Notes: a model not told the origin generated them from the letters alone. Shown: positions 24,501 to 38,770, counted from the first letter of the stretch. The stretch: 64,000 nt of DNA from Cymbidium sinense (GCA_021442155.1 CM038218.1:55713277-55777276), one strand, 5' to 3'. Numbers and translations are program-made.

Positions 24501-27500
24501 TTTAGGTTTAGGTTTATGTTTAGGTTATTTTTTGTTAAGGTTTAGGTTTTATTTATTTTATTTTATATTATTTTAGTTTAGGTTTAAGTTTATTTTATTT
24601 TGTTTATTTTAGGTTTTGTTTTTTTAATGTTTAGGTTATAAGGTTTGGGGTTTAGGGTTTAGGGTTTAGGGTTGTTGGTTTTAGGGTTTGGGGTTTAGGG
24701 TTTAGGTTTTAGGGTTTATGGTTTAAGGTTTTAGGGTTTAGGGTTTAGGGTTTAGGGTTTAGGTTTTTTAGGGTTTTAGGGTTTAGGGTTTAGTGTTGTA
24801 GGTTTAGGGTTTAGGGTTAGGATTTTTATTTATTTTTTATTTTTTATTTCTTATGTTAAGTAAACTAGTAGGTTTAGGTTTATTAATTTATTTTTATTTA
24901 ATTTTATCTAGGTTTTTATAGTTTTATTTTATTTTATTTTAAGATTTTATTTTTAGTTTATTTTAGGTTTTTATTTTATTTTATTTATTTTATTTATTCT
25001 TTTTTTTTTATTTATTTTTTTTTTTATTTTTTTAGTTTAGGTTTATTTAGTTTAGTTTAGGTTTATTTATTTATTATTTTTTAGGTTTATTTTAGTTTAA
25101 GTTTTTTAGGGTTTAGTTTAGGGTTTAGGGTTTAGGGTTTTGGGGTTTAGGGTTTAGGTTTAGGGTTTAGGTTTGGGGTTTAGTTTAGGGTTTTTTAGTT
25201 AGTTTAGGTTTTAGGTTTTTTAATTTTTAGGTTTAGGGTTTATTTTTTATTTTATTTGGTTTAGGTTTTATTTTAGGTTATTTTTTTTTTTTAGGGTTTA
25301 TTTATATTTATTTTTTAGTTTATTTTTTTTTTATTTTTATTTGGTTTTATTTTTTATTTTTAGGTTTAGTTTATTTATTTTATTTTTTTTAGGTTTATTT
25401 TTATTTTTTATTTTATTTTATTTTTAGGATTTTTTTTTTAAGTTTATGTTTATTTTTATTTTTAATTTAGGTTTTATTTTATTTAGGTTTATTTAGGTTT
25501 ATATTTTAGTTATTTTTAGTTTAGTTTAGGTTTATTTATTTTAGTTTATTTATTATAGTTTAGGTTTAAGTTTATTTTATTTTGTTTATTTTAGGTTTTT
25601 TAGTTTAGGATATAGGGGTTTAGTTTAGGGTTTAGGGTTTAGGTTTGTAAGTTTTAGGGTTTGGAGTTTAGGGTTTAGGTTTAAGGGTTTAGGATTCAGG
25701 GTTTTAGGGTTTATGGTTTAGGTTTAGGGTTTAGGGTTTAGGGTTTAGGGTTTAGGGTTTTAGGGTTTAGGGTTTGGGGTTTAGTGTTGTAGGCTTAGGG
25801 TTTAGGGTTAGGATTTTTTTTTTTATGTTAAGTAAACTAGTAGGTTTAGGTTTATTTAGTTTATTTTTTATTTATTTTAGTTATTTTGCTTTTTTTTATT
25901 TAGGTTTATTTTTAATTTTCATTTTTATTTAAGTTTTTATTTAATTTTTATTTTATTTTATTTTAAGTTTATTTTATTTTTATTATAGGTTTAGTTTTTA
26001 TTTTATTTAGGTTTTAAATTTCTTTTCTTTAGTTTTGGTTTTTATTTATTTTATTTTATTTTAGTTTTGATTTTTTAAATTTTTGTTTATAGGTTTAGGT
26101 TTAGGTTTTAGTTTATGTTTTTATTTTTATTTTTTTTGGTTTAGGTTTAATTATTTATTTTTTAGGTTTTATTTAGTTTAGGTTTAAGTGTATAGCTTTA
26201 TAGTGTTTAAGGTTTTTAGTTTAGGGTTTGGGGTTTAGGGTTTAGGGTTTAGGGTTTAGCGTTAAGGGTTAAGGTTTTAGGGTTAGCTTAGGGTTTAGGT
26301 TTAGTTTAGGGTTTAGGGTTTAGGTTTAAGGTTTTAGGGTTTAGGGTTTAGGTTTAGGGTTGCAAGTTTAGGCTTATAGGTTTAGGGGTAGTTTTAGGTT
26401 TAGGTTTAGGGTTTTTAGGTTTTTAGGGTTTAGCTTTTATTGTTTAAGGTTTTGGGTTTAGGGTTTAGGGTTTAGGGTTTTAGGGTTTAGGGTTTTTGGG
26501 TTTAGGTTTTAGGCTTAGGGTTTAGGGTTTAGGGTTTAGTGTTTAGTGTTTAGGCTTTAAGGTTTAAAGTTTTAGGGTTTAAGATTTAGGGCTTAAGGTT
26601 TACGGTTATGGGTTTTGGGTTTTGGGTTTAGGGTTTTAGGGTTTTGGCTTTAGGGTTTATGGTTGTAGGTTTAGGGTATAGGGTTTAGGGTTAAGGTTTT
26701 TTTAGGGTTTTAGGTTTGGGGTTTGGGGTTTAGGTTTTAGGTATAGAGTTCAAGTTTTAGTTTAGGTTAATTTTTAAAATATGTAAACTTGTAAGTTTTT
26801 GTTTTTTTTAGTTTTAGGGTTTAGGGTTTAGGGTTTAGGGTTAGCTTACGGTTTAAGGGTATTTTTAAAATTAGGTAAACGAGTATGTTTTGTTATATTT
26901 AGTTTTTTTAGATTATTTTATTTTTTATTTTTATTTATATTTACTTTTTATTTATATTTAGTTTAGTTTTTTATTTTAGATTTTTTTATTTTAGTTTTGG
27001 TTTTTTATTTTAGTTTATTTTTTAGGTTTAAGTTTTGGTTTAGGTTTATTTTTTAGTTGAGTTTTATTTTTATATTATTTGTTAGGTTTAGGTTTTATTT
27101 TTTATTTTTAGGTTTAGGTTTAGGTTTTTATTTTATTTTTTTAGGTTTAGATTTTAGCTTTTTATTTTAGCTTTATTTTTAGGTTTTATTATTTAGTTTA
27201 TGTTTATGTTTATTTTTAATTTAGTTTATTTTATTTAGTTTAGGTTTAGGTTTAGGTTTGGGTTATTTTAGGTTTATGTTTTATTTATTTTAGCTTATTT
27301 TAATTTAATTTAGGTTGAAGTTTATTTTATTTTGTTTATTTTAGGTTTTAGTTTTTTTTTTAAGTTTAGGGTTTAGGGTTTGGTGTTTAGGGTTTAGGGC
27401 TTAGGGTTGTAGGTTTTAGGGTTTAGATTTTAGGGTTTAGGGTTTAGGGTTTTAAGGTTTAGGATTTAGGGTTTACTGTTTAGGGTTTAGGGTTTAGGGT

Positions 27501-30500
27501 TTTGTGTTGTAGGTTTAGGGTTTAGGGTTTAGGGTTAGGATTTTTTTATTTTTTTATTTTTTTTATGTTAAGTAAAATAGTAGGCTAAGGTTTATTTAGT
27601 TTATTTTTTATTTATTTTAGTTTATTTTACTTTTTTATTTAGGTTTATTTTTATTTTTATTTTTATTTAGGTTTTTATTTTTTTATTTTATTTTATTTTT
27701 ATTTTAGGTTTAGTTTTAATTTTATTTAGGTTTTTTATTTTTTTCTTTAGTTTTTGTTTTTATTTATTTTATTTTAGTTTAGTTTTTATTTATTATTTTA
27801 TTATTTTAGGTTTAGTTTTAGGTTTTAATTTATGTTTTATTTTATTTTATTTGTTTATTTTATTTTGGTTTAGGATTTTTTATTTATTTTTTTATAGTTT
27901 TATTTAGTTTAGGTTTAAGTGTTTAACTTTTAGGGTTTAGGGTTTAGGGTTAGTTTAGGGTTTAGGGTTTAGGGTTTAGGGTTTAGGGTTTAGCATTAAG
28001 GGTTAAGGGTTTGGGGTTAGCTTAGGGTTTAGGTTTAGTTTAGGGTTTAGGGTTTAGGGTTTAAGGATTTTAGGGTTTAGGATTTAGGGTTTTAGGTTTT
28101 TAGGGTTTAGGTTTTAGTGTTTAAGGTTTAGGGTTTAGGGTTTAGGGCTAAGGGTTTTAGGATTTAGGGTTTTTGGGTTTAGGGTTTAGGGTTTAGGGTT
28201 TAGGGTTTAGTGTTTAGGCTTTAAGGTTTAGGTTTTAAGGTTTAGGGTTTAGGTTTAGGTTTTAGGTTTAGGTTTTAGGTTTGGGTTTTAGTTTTAGGTT
28301 TTAGGGTTTTAGCTTTAGTTTAGGTTTGGGTTTTAGTTTAGGGTTTAGGTTAGGGTTTTATAGTTTAGGGTTAGGGTTTTAGGGTTTTAGGTTGAGGTTT
28401 GGGGTTTAGGTTTTAGGTTTAGGTTGAGTTTTAGTTTAGGTTTACTTTTAAATATATGGTAAGTTTTAGTTTTACTTTATTTTTAGAATTTAGGGTTTAG
28501 GGTTTAGGATTAGCTTAGTTTTTAAAAGTAGTTTAGGTTTATTTAGTTTATTTTTTTATTTATTTTAGTTTATTTTTTTTTATTCTTATTTAGGGTTTAT
28601 TTTTTATTTCTATTTAGTTTGGTTTATTTATTTTAGTTTATTTATTTTCATTTATTTTTTAGGTTTAGGTTTAGGTTTAGGTTTATTTTTATTTTATTTT
28701 TTAGGTTTAGGTTTTATTTTTTATTTTTAGGTTTGTATTTTCTTTTTTTAAGTTTAGGTTTTTGTTTTTTATTTTTGGTTTATTTTTATGTTTTGTTTTT
28801 TAGTTTAGGTTTATTTTTAGTTTATTTTATTTTATTTAGGGTTTAGGTTTAGGTTTAGGTTTTGTTTATTTTAGTTTAGTTTTTTTTAAGGTTTTTTTTA
28901 TTTTAACTTATTTTATTTTATTTAGTTTAGGTTTTGGTTTAGGTTTAGTTTATATTAGGTTTAGGTTTAGGTTTTATTTATTTTAGTTTATGCTTAGGTT
29001 TATTTTATTTTTTTATTTTAATTATTTATCTATTTTAAAATTAAGTAAACTTATAGGTTTAGATTTATTTAGTTTTTTTATTTATTTTAGTTTATTTTAT
29101 TTTTTATTTTTATTTAGGTTTATTTTCTATTTTTATTTAGTTTAGTTTATTTATTTTAGTTTTTGTTTTTTATTTTAGTTTATTTTTTAGGTTTAGGTTT
29201 TGGTTTAGGTTTATTTTTGAGTTGAGTTTTTTTTAAAAAAAGTTTTTGTTTTATTTTCTATTTTTAGGTTTAGGTTTAGGTTGTTATCTTAATTTTTTTG
29301 TTTTGATTTTAGGTTTTTTGTTTAGGTTTATTTTTTGGTTTTATTTTTTAGTTTAGGTTTATGTTTATTTTTAGTTTATTTTATTTTATTTAGTTTAGGT
29401 TTAGGTTTAGGTTTTATTTATTTTAGTTTAGTTTAGGTTTAGGTTTATTTTAATTTGTTTATTTTAGGTTTTAGTTTTTTCACAAGTTTAGGGTTTAAGG
29501 TTTGGGGTTTAGGGTTGTATGTTTTATGGTTTGGGGTTTAGTGTTTGGGGTATAGGGTTAGGATTTTTCTATTATTTATTTTTTATTTTTTTATTTTTTA
29601 TGTTAAGTAAACTAGTAGGTTTAGGTTTATTTAATTTATTTTTTATCTATTTTAGTTTATTTTACTTTTTTATTTAGGTTTATTTTATATTTTCATTTTT
29701 ATTTAGGTTCTTATTTAATTGATATTTTATTTTATTTTATTTTATTTTAGGTTTAGTTTTTATTCTATTTAGGTTTTTTATTTTTTTTCTTTAGTTTTGG
29801 TTTTTATTTATTTTATTTTAGTTTAGTTTTTATTTATTTCTTTTATTTTTTTTGTTTTAGGTTTATGTTTAGGTTTTAGTTTATGTTTTTATTTTAATTT
29901 ATTTTTTATTTTATTTTGGTTTGGCTTTTTTATTTATTTTATTTTTAAGTTTTATTTAGTTTAGGTTTAAGTTTTTAACTTTTAGGGTTTAGGGTTTCGG
30001 GTTAGTTTAGAGTTTAGGGTTTAGGGTTTGGGGCTTAGGGTTTTGGGTTTTGGGTTTAGCATTAAGAGTTAAGGGTTTAGTGTTGCAAGTTTAGGGTTAT
30101 CGGTTTAGGGTTTTAGGTTTTTAGGGTTTAGGGTTTTGTGTTTAACGTTTAGGGTTTAGGGTTTAGGGTTTAGGGGCGTTTAGGGTTTAGGGTTAAGGTT
30201 TATGGTTTAGGGTTTAGGGATTAGTGTTTAGACTTTAGGGTTTAGGGTTTACATTTTAGGGTTTATGATTTAGGGTTTAGGGTTTAAGTGTTTATGGTTT
30301 TATTGGCTTTAGGGTTTAGGGTTTTACGTCTAGGGTTAGGGTTTTTTATTTAAGGTTTATGGTTTAGGGTTTAGGGTTTAGTCTTTTGGTTTAGGGTTCA
30401 GGTTTTAGTTTAGGTTAATTTTTAAAAAAAGTAAAATGGTAGTATTGGTTTTTTTTTAAGTTTATTTTTAGTGTTTAGGGCTAGCTTATGGTTCAGGGTT

Positions 30501-33437
30501 TTAAAAAAAACTAAGTAAACCAGTAGGTTTAGGTTTATTTTATTTATTTTGTTTATTTTTTATTTATTTTAGGTTATTTTATTTTTTATTTTTATATAGT
30601 TTGGTTTATTTATTTTACATTTATTTATTTTTGTTTGTTTTCTAGGTTTAGTTTTAGCTTTATGTTTATTTTTTAGTTTAGTTTTATTTTTTTTTTTTAG
30701 GTTTTAGTTTTATCTTTTATTTTTAGGTTCTATTTTCTTTTTTTAGGTTTAGGTTTTAGTTTTTTATTTTATGTTTATTTTTAGGTTTTATTTTTTAGCT
30801 TAGGTTTATGTTTATTTTTTGTTTATTTTGGTTTATTTAGTTTATTTTTAGGTTTAGGTTTAGTTCATTTTAGATTTAGGTTTAGGTTTTGGTTTATTTT
30901 ATTTAATTTATTTATTTTATTTAGTTTAGGTTTAGGTTTAGGTTTATTTTATTTTAGGTTTACGTTTAAGTATTATTTATTTTAGTTTAGTTTATTTTAG
31001 GTTAGGGTTAGATTTTATTTTGTTTATTTTAATTATTTATCTTCTTTAAAATTAAGTAAAGTGGTGGGCTGAGATTTATATGTTTATTTTTTTTATTTTT
31101 TTAGTGTATTTTATTTTTTATTTTTAGGAGGTTCATTTTTTATGTTTATTTAGTATAGTTTGTTTATTTTAGTTTTGTTTTTTTATTTTTTTTATTTTTT
31201 AGGTTTAGGTTTATTTTTTAGTTGAGTTTTTTTATATTTTAATTTTCTAGGTTTTGGTTTCATTTTTTATTTTAGATTTAGGTTTAGGTTTTTTATTTTC
31301 TTTTTTAGGTTTAGGTTTTAGGTTTTTATTTTAGGTTTTATTTTTTAGTTTAGGTTTAGGTTTATTTTTAGTTTATTTTATTTTATTTAGTTTAGGTTTA
31401 GGTTTAGGTTTAGGTTATTTTAGGTTTAGGTTTAGGTTTTATTTACTTTATTTTATTTTATTTTAGTTTAAGTTTAGGTTTGTTTTATTTTATTTATTTA
31501 GAATTAGGTTTTTTTTTTGTTTAGGGTTTATGTTTTATTTTTTAATTATTTTTAGGTTTATTTTTTAGGTTTAGGTTTTTCTTTAGTTTTTATTTTATTT
31601 TATTTTAGGTTTATTTTAATTTTATTTTACGTTTAGTTTTTATTTTATTTAGGTATTTTATTTTTAGGTTTATTCTATTTTTAAATTTAGTTTAGGTTTT
31701 TATTTATTTTATTTTAGTTTTGTTTTTATTTTTTTATTTTATTTTTAGGTTTAGGTTTAGGTTTTTATTTTATTATATTTTTATATTTTATTTAGGTTTA
31801 GGTTTGTCTATTAATTTTATTTTAGGTTTTATTTTGTTTAGGTTTAGGTTTCTAGGTTTTTACAGTTTATGGTTTAGGGTTTTGGTTTTATGGTTTAGGA
31901 TTTAGGGTTTAGGGCTTTGGGTTTTGGGTTTAGGGTTTAAGGTTGTAGATTTTAGGGTTTAGGGTTTAGGGTTTAGGGTTTAGAGTATAGTGTTTAGGAT
32001 TTTAAGGTTTACTGATTTGGGTTTAGGGTTTAAGGTTTAGGGTTTAAGATTTAGGGTTTCAGGGTTTACGATTTAGGGTTTAGGGTTGTAGGTTCAGGGT
32101 TTAGGGTTTAGGGTTTAGGTTTTTTTGTAATTTTTTTAAATTACGTAAACTGGTAGGTTTAGGTTTATTTAGTTTTTTTAATCTATTTTAGTTATTTTAT
32201 TTTATTTATTTTTATTTAGGTTTATTTTTATTTTTATTTAGTTTAGTTTTTAGTTTATTTTTTAGGTTTAAGTTTATTTTTTATTTTAGTTTTATTTTTA
32301 CTTTATTTTTTTGGTTTAAGTTTTATTTTTTATTTTTAGGTTTCGATTTTTTTTAAGGCTTAAATTTTAGGTTCTTATTTTAGGTTTATTTTTAGGTATA
32401 ATTTTTTATTTTAAGTTTAGGTTTATTTATATTTTATTTTATTTTATTTTATTTAGGTTTAGGTTTAGGTCTAATTTATTTTAGGTCTAGGTTTAGGTTT
32501 TAATTATTTTAGTTTAGTTTATCTTATCTTAGGCTTATTTTATTTTTATTTTATGTTTATGTTTTTTTTATTAGTTTAAGGTTTAGGTTTTATTTTTAGC
32601 TTTATTTTTTAGGTTTAAGTTTTTATTTGGTTTTTATTTAGGGTTAGCTTATGATTTTGGGTTAGTTTAGGGTTTAGGGATTAGGCTTTAGGGTTTATGG
32701 TTTTTAAGGTTTAGGATTTATGATTTAAGGTTAGTTTATGATTTTAGGATTTAGGGTTTAGGGTTTAGGGTTTAGGGTTTCACGTTTAGGGTTTAGGGTT
32801 TAGAGTTTAGGGTTTAGGATTTAGGGTTTATTGGTGTAGGTGTAGAGTTATAGGTTTAGGGTTCAGGGTTTAGGGTTTAAGGTTTTCAGGTTTTCAGGTT
32901 TAGGGTTTAATATTTAAGATTTAGGGATTAGGGTTATATGGTTTTAAGGCTTATGGTTTTCAAGTTTATCTTAGTTTAGGCTTATTTTATTTCTATTTTA
33001 GGTTTAGGTTTTTTTTAAGGTTTAGATTTTATATTTTATTTGTTCTTAGGTTTATTTTTTAGGTTTAGGTTTTTATTTAGTTTTTATTTTAGTTTATTTT
33101 AGGTTTATTTTATTTTTATTTATGTTTACTTTTTATTTTATTTAGGTTTTTATATATTCTTTAGTTTAGTTTAGGTTTATTTTATTTTATTTTATTTTAT
33201 TTTAGTTTAATTTGTACTTTTATTTTATTTTATTTTTATTTTTAGGGTTTAGGTTTTAGTTTAGGTTTTTATTTTATTTTATTTTTTAGTTTAGGTTTAG
33301 GGTTTAGGGTTTAGGGTTTGAGATTTAGGGTTTAGGATTTATGGTTTAGGGTTTTGGGTTTTTTAATGTTTAAGGTTTAGGATTTAGGGTTTTAGGGTTT
33401 AGGGATTAGAGTTTTAGGGCTTAGGGTTTAAGGTGTA
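21501..33437. repeat. Diverged array of the same composite satellite
   Basis: Related but more rearranged units. A marker pair, (TTCAAGTTTTAGTTTAAG) followed by a run of A and GTAAACTTGTAGG-like sequence, recurs near 22,100, 26,750, 28,420 and 30,400. The single GTAAACTAGTAGG landmark recurs near 22,875, 23,575, 24,860, 25,830, 27,570, 29,605 and others. Six perfect TTTAGGG units lie at 23,463-23,504. Sections around 25,000-25,650 and 28,250-28,480 are more irregular. Nothing resembling a gene or RNA is seen. Confidence 0.88.
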
Positions 33438-33537
33438 NNNNNNNNNNNNNNNNNNNNNNNNNNNNNNNNNNNNNNNNNNNNNNNNNNNNNNNNNNNNNNN
33501 NNNNNNNNNNNNNNNNNNNNNNNNNNNNNNNNNNNNN
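33438..33537. other. Assembly gap (100 N)
   Basis: Exactly 100 Ns, a conventional placeholder for unknown size. Telomere-like satellite is on the left and the RNase H end of LINE B on the right. The LINE B 3' UTR and tail, about 3.5 kb if like LINE A, are missing, so the real gap is probably larger than 100 bases. Confidence 0.97.
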
Positions 33538-33589
33538 ACCACCATAGCAATATGATCAACAAAATAGTTGAAAGATAAAATAAGGTAAG

Positions 33590-36500
33590 GCGCCTAGTGT
33601 TATCGACTAGGCCATGTAGATGCTTAAGGAAGCTATGGTTATCAAATAAAGTGAGCTCATTTAATTCACCTCCCAAATTAGCCAGGAAATCATCACAAGC
33701 ACTACCTTCATGAAGAATGTGAAAATTTTTGCAGCAAACTTGAGAAAGAAGCTTTTTAGTGTGATTAAGAAGATAAAATAAGCCAGCATTCACCATTTTA
33801 TTAGTATTGAGCATATCAAATAAAAGAAGAGCATCAACTTCAATCCAAATATTAAAGAGGCCTTTGATTAAATAAATATCAATAGCTTTATTAATGTACC
33901 ATGAGCTCAACATAAATAATAACAAGCTTTGAGGGGTAGGAATAATCACAAATTACCTTTAGAATCTCTAAGAATTCCACCACAACCATATTTGTTTGGG
34001 GAAATGGAACTATCATATTGATCTCAATAAAATATTCTTAGGCTTAATCCAATGTACAATCCTAATACTCTTGTAGGAAGGATCATCATGCAAAGTGATA
34101 CCCAAATTTTAGTCACAAATTTATAACCTCTAAAATGAAGATTACTAATTAAATTTGCATAAAACAAAGCATGAATTTTTCTTTAATTCTAAAGGATCCT
34201 TTTATGGTTCATAGATGCCTCGATATTTAGCATCATTTCTAAACATCCAAATGAACCAAATAAGGGTAATAGCAATTAAAACTTTCATATGACCTTTCAC
34301 GCTTTTATGGAAACAAACTTCAAGAAGTTGATATAACAAAAGAGAGCCATGAAAATAGTTAGTGTTAAATAAATCATCATACCATATCCAAAGTTTGGAA
34401 GTAATAACACCATTGATAAAAATGTGATTAACATTTTCAATATGAAAGCAACATTAGCACTTGGAAGGTAAATAAAACCCTTTTAACCAGAGCAAGCAAT
34501 CTACAGGAATGAAGTTATTCAAACTCCAACAAGCTAAAATATAATAAGAAATGGGAATGATATTGTTCCAAAGTTTAATGAAAACATTAGAGGAATTTTG
34601 TTTTTTTCTAATAAAATTCCAAACCACTTTAAGAATTAAATCGCCATTATAAGAGAGCTTGAAAAGAATTTGATCACGTTTATTAGAAAAGATAGTGATG
34701 TTGCAGAACTTGTCAAAAATAGTAATAGGAATGTGATTCTCAAGTTTGTTTTCATTCCAATTGTTATTAAGCCAAAAAGAGTGAACTTTGATACTAGCAG
34801 TAGAGTGTGTAGATAAAAGGGAGTCAATAGAGCCATTGCCAATCCAATTGTCTTGCCAAATGAAAGAAGAGCCCGAATGAATACCCCAAGATATTAAAGA
34901 TTCAACAACCCATTTAATGGAGCAAAGCCTTTTCCAAACTAAAGAGTCACCAACTTTATAAGCACAGATAAGAGGGTATTTACCTTGGCAATATTTTTAT
35001 ATCATAAAATTAGCCCAAAGACTATCATTCTTTCTAAAATTCCACCATGGAATATGAGAGAAGAAAGTCATAGCTTCATAAATAGGTTTGCAACCAAGAC
35101 CACCTTCACCCAAAGGACCACATCATTTATACTAGGATGTCCAATGCATTCTTTTAATAGAATTATTGGATCCCCAAAAAACTTTATTAAGCAAGCGATC
35201 AATTCTAATAAGAGTAGAATTAGTGGGAATAATAATTTGAATCAAATAAAGAGTTCTCTTAAGAATAGTGTGCCTACCACCAAAGGAAAGTAAATGGAAT
35301 TCCCAAAAAACAATTTTATTTAAAATTTTTTGAATTAACTCATCAAAAAGATGGGATCATTTTGGACCTTTAAATAGAGGAGCACCCAAGTACTTAAGAG
35401 GTAAGTGTTGATGTTTAAAATTAGTGATATGGCATATTTGATTGATTTTATTATTAAAGATACTTGAAGAAATAATAAAATAGCTTTTGTTATCATTGAT
35501 AGAAAGACCACTTTCTCTACCAAATTTATTTAAAAAAACTTTGAGGTTCTTTATATGTTGAATAGAAGCATTGCAAAAAATAATGAAATCATCTACAAAA
35601 CTTAAGTGGGAAACAGGAAGACCACCAAGAGTTCTATAGTACATACTAGGATTGTTTAAAAATAACTCATTGATGCTCATAGATAAGTACTCAACAATAA
35701 TAAATAAAGTAGAGATAAAGGATCCCCTAATCTAAGCCATGGGAAGAAGGAAAGAAGACCAAAGCTTCCTATTAAGAAAAATAAAAAACTAGAATTCTTA
35801 ATAGAATTTTTTAATAAGAAAAGTAAATTTATTAGAAAACCCAAATAAATTCAAAATATGAAAAGAATCCAAGAGATATTATCAAAAGCTTTGGTAATAT
35901 CTAAAAAAGAATGTTTCCACCTCTAGTCTTAGCATCTAAGTCATGAATTAATTCTGAAAAGTAAAATGTTATCAGAAATAGATTTACTTTTAAGAAAACT
36001 AGTTTGGTTGAGATAGATAATCTTATGAAGTAAAGGACTAAGCCTGTTGACAAGAATTTTGGAAATCAGCTTATTGAAGAAGATACAAAAACTAATAGGT
36101 CTAAAATCACTCCAATAGTCTGGATTATCTTTATTAATTATGAGAATAATAGAAGTGCTAGAAAAATATCTAGGAAAAGGATTACCATTAAAAAAAATCA
36201 ACCACATCCTCAATCAAATCATTTTTAATAATAAATCAACAAATTTGAAAAAAAGTTAGTAAAACCCTCCAGACCAGCAACAAAATCTATGTTCATGCTA
36301 TTAAGAACTTTAAAATTTCATCTTCATTAGGCATAATAGTAAGCAAATCATAGTCATCATTAGTAATGATAGAAGGAATCAAGTGCGATTTAGAAATAGC
36401 TTCATAAGAGCAGCTCTTATTTAGCATAGTTCTAAAGTATTTAATAACTGAATCCTTAATATCACTATTCTCCATAATCCATTCTCCATTGTAATCTTTA

Positions 36501-37600
36501 ATTTTTTGAATATTATTTAAAGCTCTCTTTTTATTAACTAAAGCATGGAAATACCTAGTATTGCTGTCACCATCTGTAATATGTTTGCTAGAAGCTTTTT
36601 GATACCAATGATTCTCTTCCATATTTTGAAAATTAATAAGTTTATCTTTCACCTTAGTCTAGTCCTTAATCTTAGAAGGATCGACATAATAGACCTCAAG
36701 ATCACAAAACATTTTTCCATATCTTTGATATTTGCAAAAGGATTTTAAAATAATGCTTATTCCACCAACCCAGATTTGCTTAAGTCCTTTAAGCTTAAAC
36801 CAATGTCTATTCATCCCCATAATCAAATTATTAGAATGTAAAAGAACTTTCCAATTGTTAACCACAATATTAAAAAAATCAATATGTTGAATCCACATGT
36901 TTTGAAATCTAAAAGGAGATATAATTTTTAATCTATTATAATTATCTTTAATAGAAACCAAAATAGGAGCATGATCAGACAATGTTCTAGTTAAATGATA
37001 GATAGAAGTAATATGCCATTGAGTAATCCAATGAGTATTAAATAGAATCGATCCAACCTTTGTCAAAGTCTAGAGCTTTACCAAGTATAATTAGAACCTT
37101 TAAAACAAATATCAATCAAATTACAATAAAGGATTGCATTAGAAAATTTTTCCATGGAATGAATATTAGGAGAGCAACCACCACTTCATTCAAAAGTGAA
37201 TAAAATAGTGTTGGAATCACCACCAACAAACTAAGGTTTATTGATAGAGGTAGCAAAATTCCTCAAATTATCCCAAAGAAGATTTCTACCAGATCTAGGC
37301 TCAATATACAATAATCACCATAAGATATTTGAGCATTGATAACTTGTTGAAAATCATCAAGAATAGAAACATCTACAAAGTTATTCCAAAAACACCAATT
37401 CTTATTACTGACATTAGAGAAAAATTTATTGAAACCGATCATTCTAGCAACATGGTTAATTTTGTTAGCATGAATAAGATGCTCCAGAAAAAATAAGTAA
37501 AGAAATATTATGTATACGATAATGATTTTTAATACAGTTATGAATAGAGAGGGCACCAATCCCTCTTACATTCCAAACAATAAAATTAAACATAAAGAAA
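33590..37600 (-). pseudogene. LINE B ORF2: endonuclease, RT, zf-RVT, RNase H remnant
   Basis: The start near 37,590 reads MFNFIVWNVRGIGALSIHN, matching the second candidate start of LINE A ORF2. The endonuclease end motif LSDHAPILVSI is intact near 36,980. RT pieces include YFSSTSIILI, WSDFRPISFC and SHLSFVDDFIIFC, the active-site box being FVDD at 35,588-35,599 instead of the FADD of LINE A. The zf-RVT cysteine region is near 34,440-34,490. RNase H shows IWIEVDALLLFDML and HILHEGSACDDFLANLGGE, keeping the acidic residues. At least six frame changes or stops separate these pieces, so the copy is dead. The C-terminus runs to the gap edge. Confidence 0.85.
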
Positions 37601-37621
37601 TAAAAATGGGTTAAGAAAAGG

Positions 37622-38770
37622 TTAATTAAGAGAGGAGAGGGAGGCTGTAGCTGATCTAATGTTTCTTAGCAATTTGGGAGGGAAATTTTTAACATTTTTT
37701 TTCTTTTTAGCATGATAAGTTTGGAAACCATTTTCTTTTCCCATATAATCATCATCCAAGAAGGATTTAGCAACATTAGTCTTAGATTTAGGAGAAATCT
37801 CCTGATTAGAAATGAGTTCTCCTTCTTCCAAGACATTAGAATTTATTAAAGCCAAATGAGCATCGAGAATAACAAGAGAGGGAGCATAAATAGATTTATT
37901 AAGAGGCAAGTGTGAACACCAATCCCTTCCTCTTCATGACCCAAATTATTAGACAAAGCCAAATCTTTATGAGAATTTAAATAATCTTGAATCTAGAAAA
38001 TAGAATCAATTTTTTCAACCTAATTATCATGAGGTATTAAAGGCATATTCTCCATTGAATTTGAATGATGCATAACATTATTATCCTCATTTATATTTTC
38101 AATCAAAGCTTCATTTTCATCAATCAAAGTCGGCAAGAATGTAGGGATTGAATCGGAGGAAATAGAATCATCTAAAAGTTTAGAAAAATTATTATTGTTC
38201 ACATTAGAAGCCTTCAATTGTGCGTAAAATGTAAGAGGTAAAACAACCTTATTAGGAACATTCAAAATTCCATTTCTTCAAAGTATTTTGATATTTAACA
38301 AAGGATTGGCCTAGGTTAGAATAGAAGTTTCCTTAGTAGGAATTTTATTTTTAGAGGATGATGAATGAAACATTCAATTATCATGCCCATGGATTTTAGT
38401 TAGAACAAAAGACGTGGAGTTTATCAAATTCAAATCTTTGCATACAACCATAATTTTAGATCCCAACTAGATTTTTTTGATGTTTCATGGTAATGTCCAA
38501 TTCAACAAGGATTCTGCCATTGAAGGATGAGATTTTGTAGTCATTACCTAATCAATTTATAATGGACAACCAAATAAAGCACCCACAGTAAAATGGAATT
38601 GATGGTTAACTAAATGAATTTGCATATTGGGGAGAGAAATCTAAACTGAACGTCTCATTTTGAATGATTTCAAAGTAGTCAAAGCCAAGTTAGTTGATTC
38701 CCTACTAGGATCCATAGGATCCTTTGGTTTTCCCTAAGGAATCATCGGAGAAGATGCCAGGCCATGGTGT
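37622..38770 (-). pseudogene. LINE B ORF1 remnant
   Basis: Counterpart of LINE A ORF1. The zinc-knuckle part near 38,350-38,420 reads KIHGHD and ECFIHHP in adjoining frames, and the preceding segment near 38,500 keeps RILVELDIT-like sequence. The C-terminal acidic stretch (LEEGELISNQEISPKS) and a lysine-rich end (AKKKKNVKNFPPKLL) precede the stop at 37,622-37,624. Unlike LINE A, the stop is TAACC rather than TAATG, so no stop/start overlap exists here. The start is uncertain; ATGGCC at about 38,761-38,766 is possible. Confidence 0.7.

Noticed and set aside
15930..33437. CRISPR-like array because of regularly spaced landmarks
   Set aside because: Spacing is 0.6-3 kb, spacers are related to each other and the context is plant satellite.
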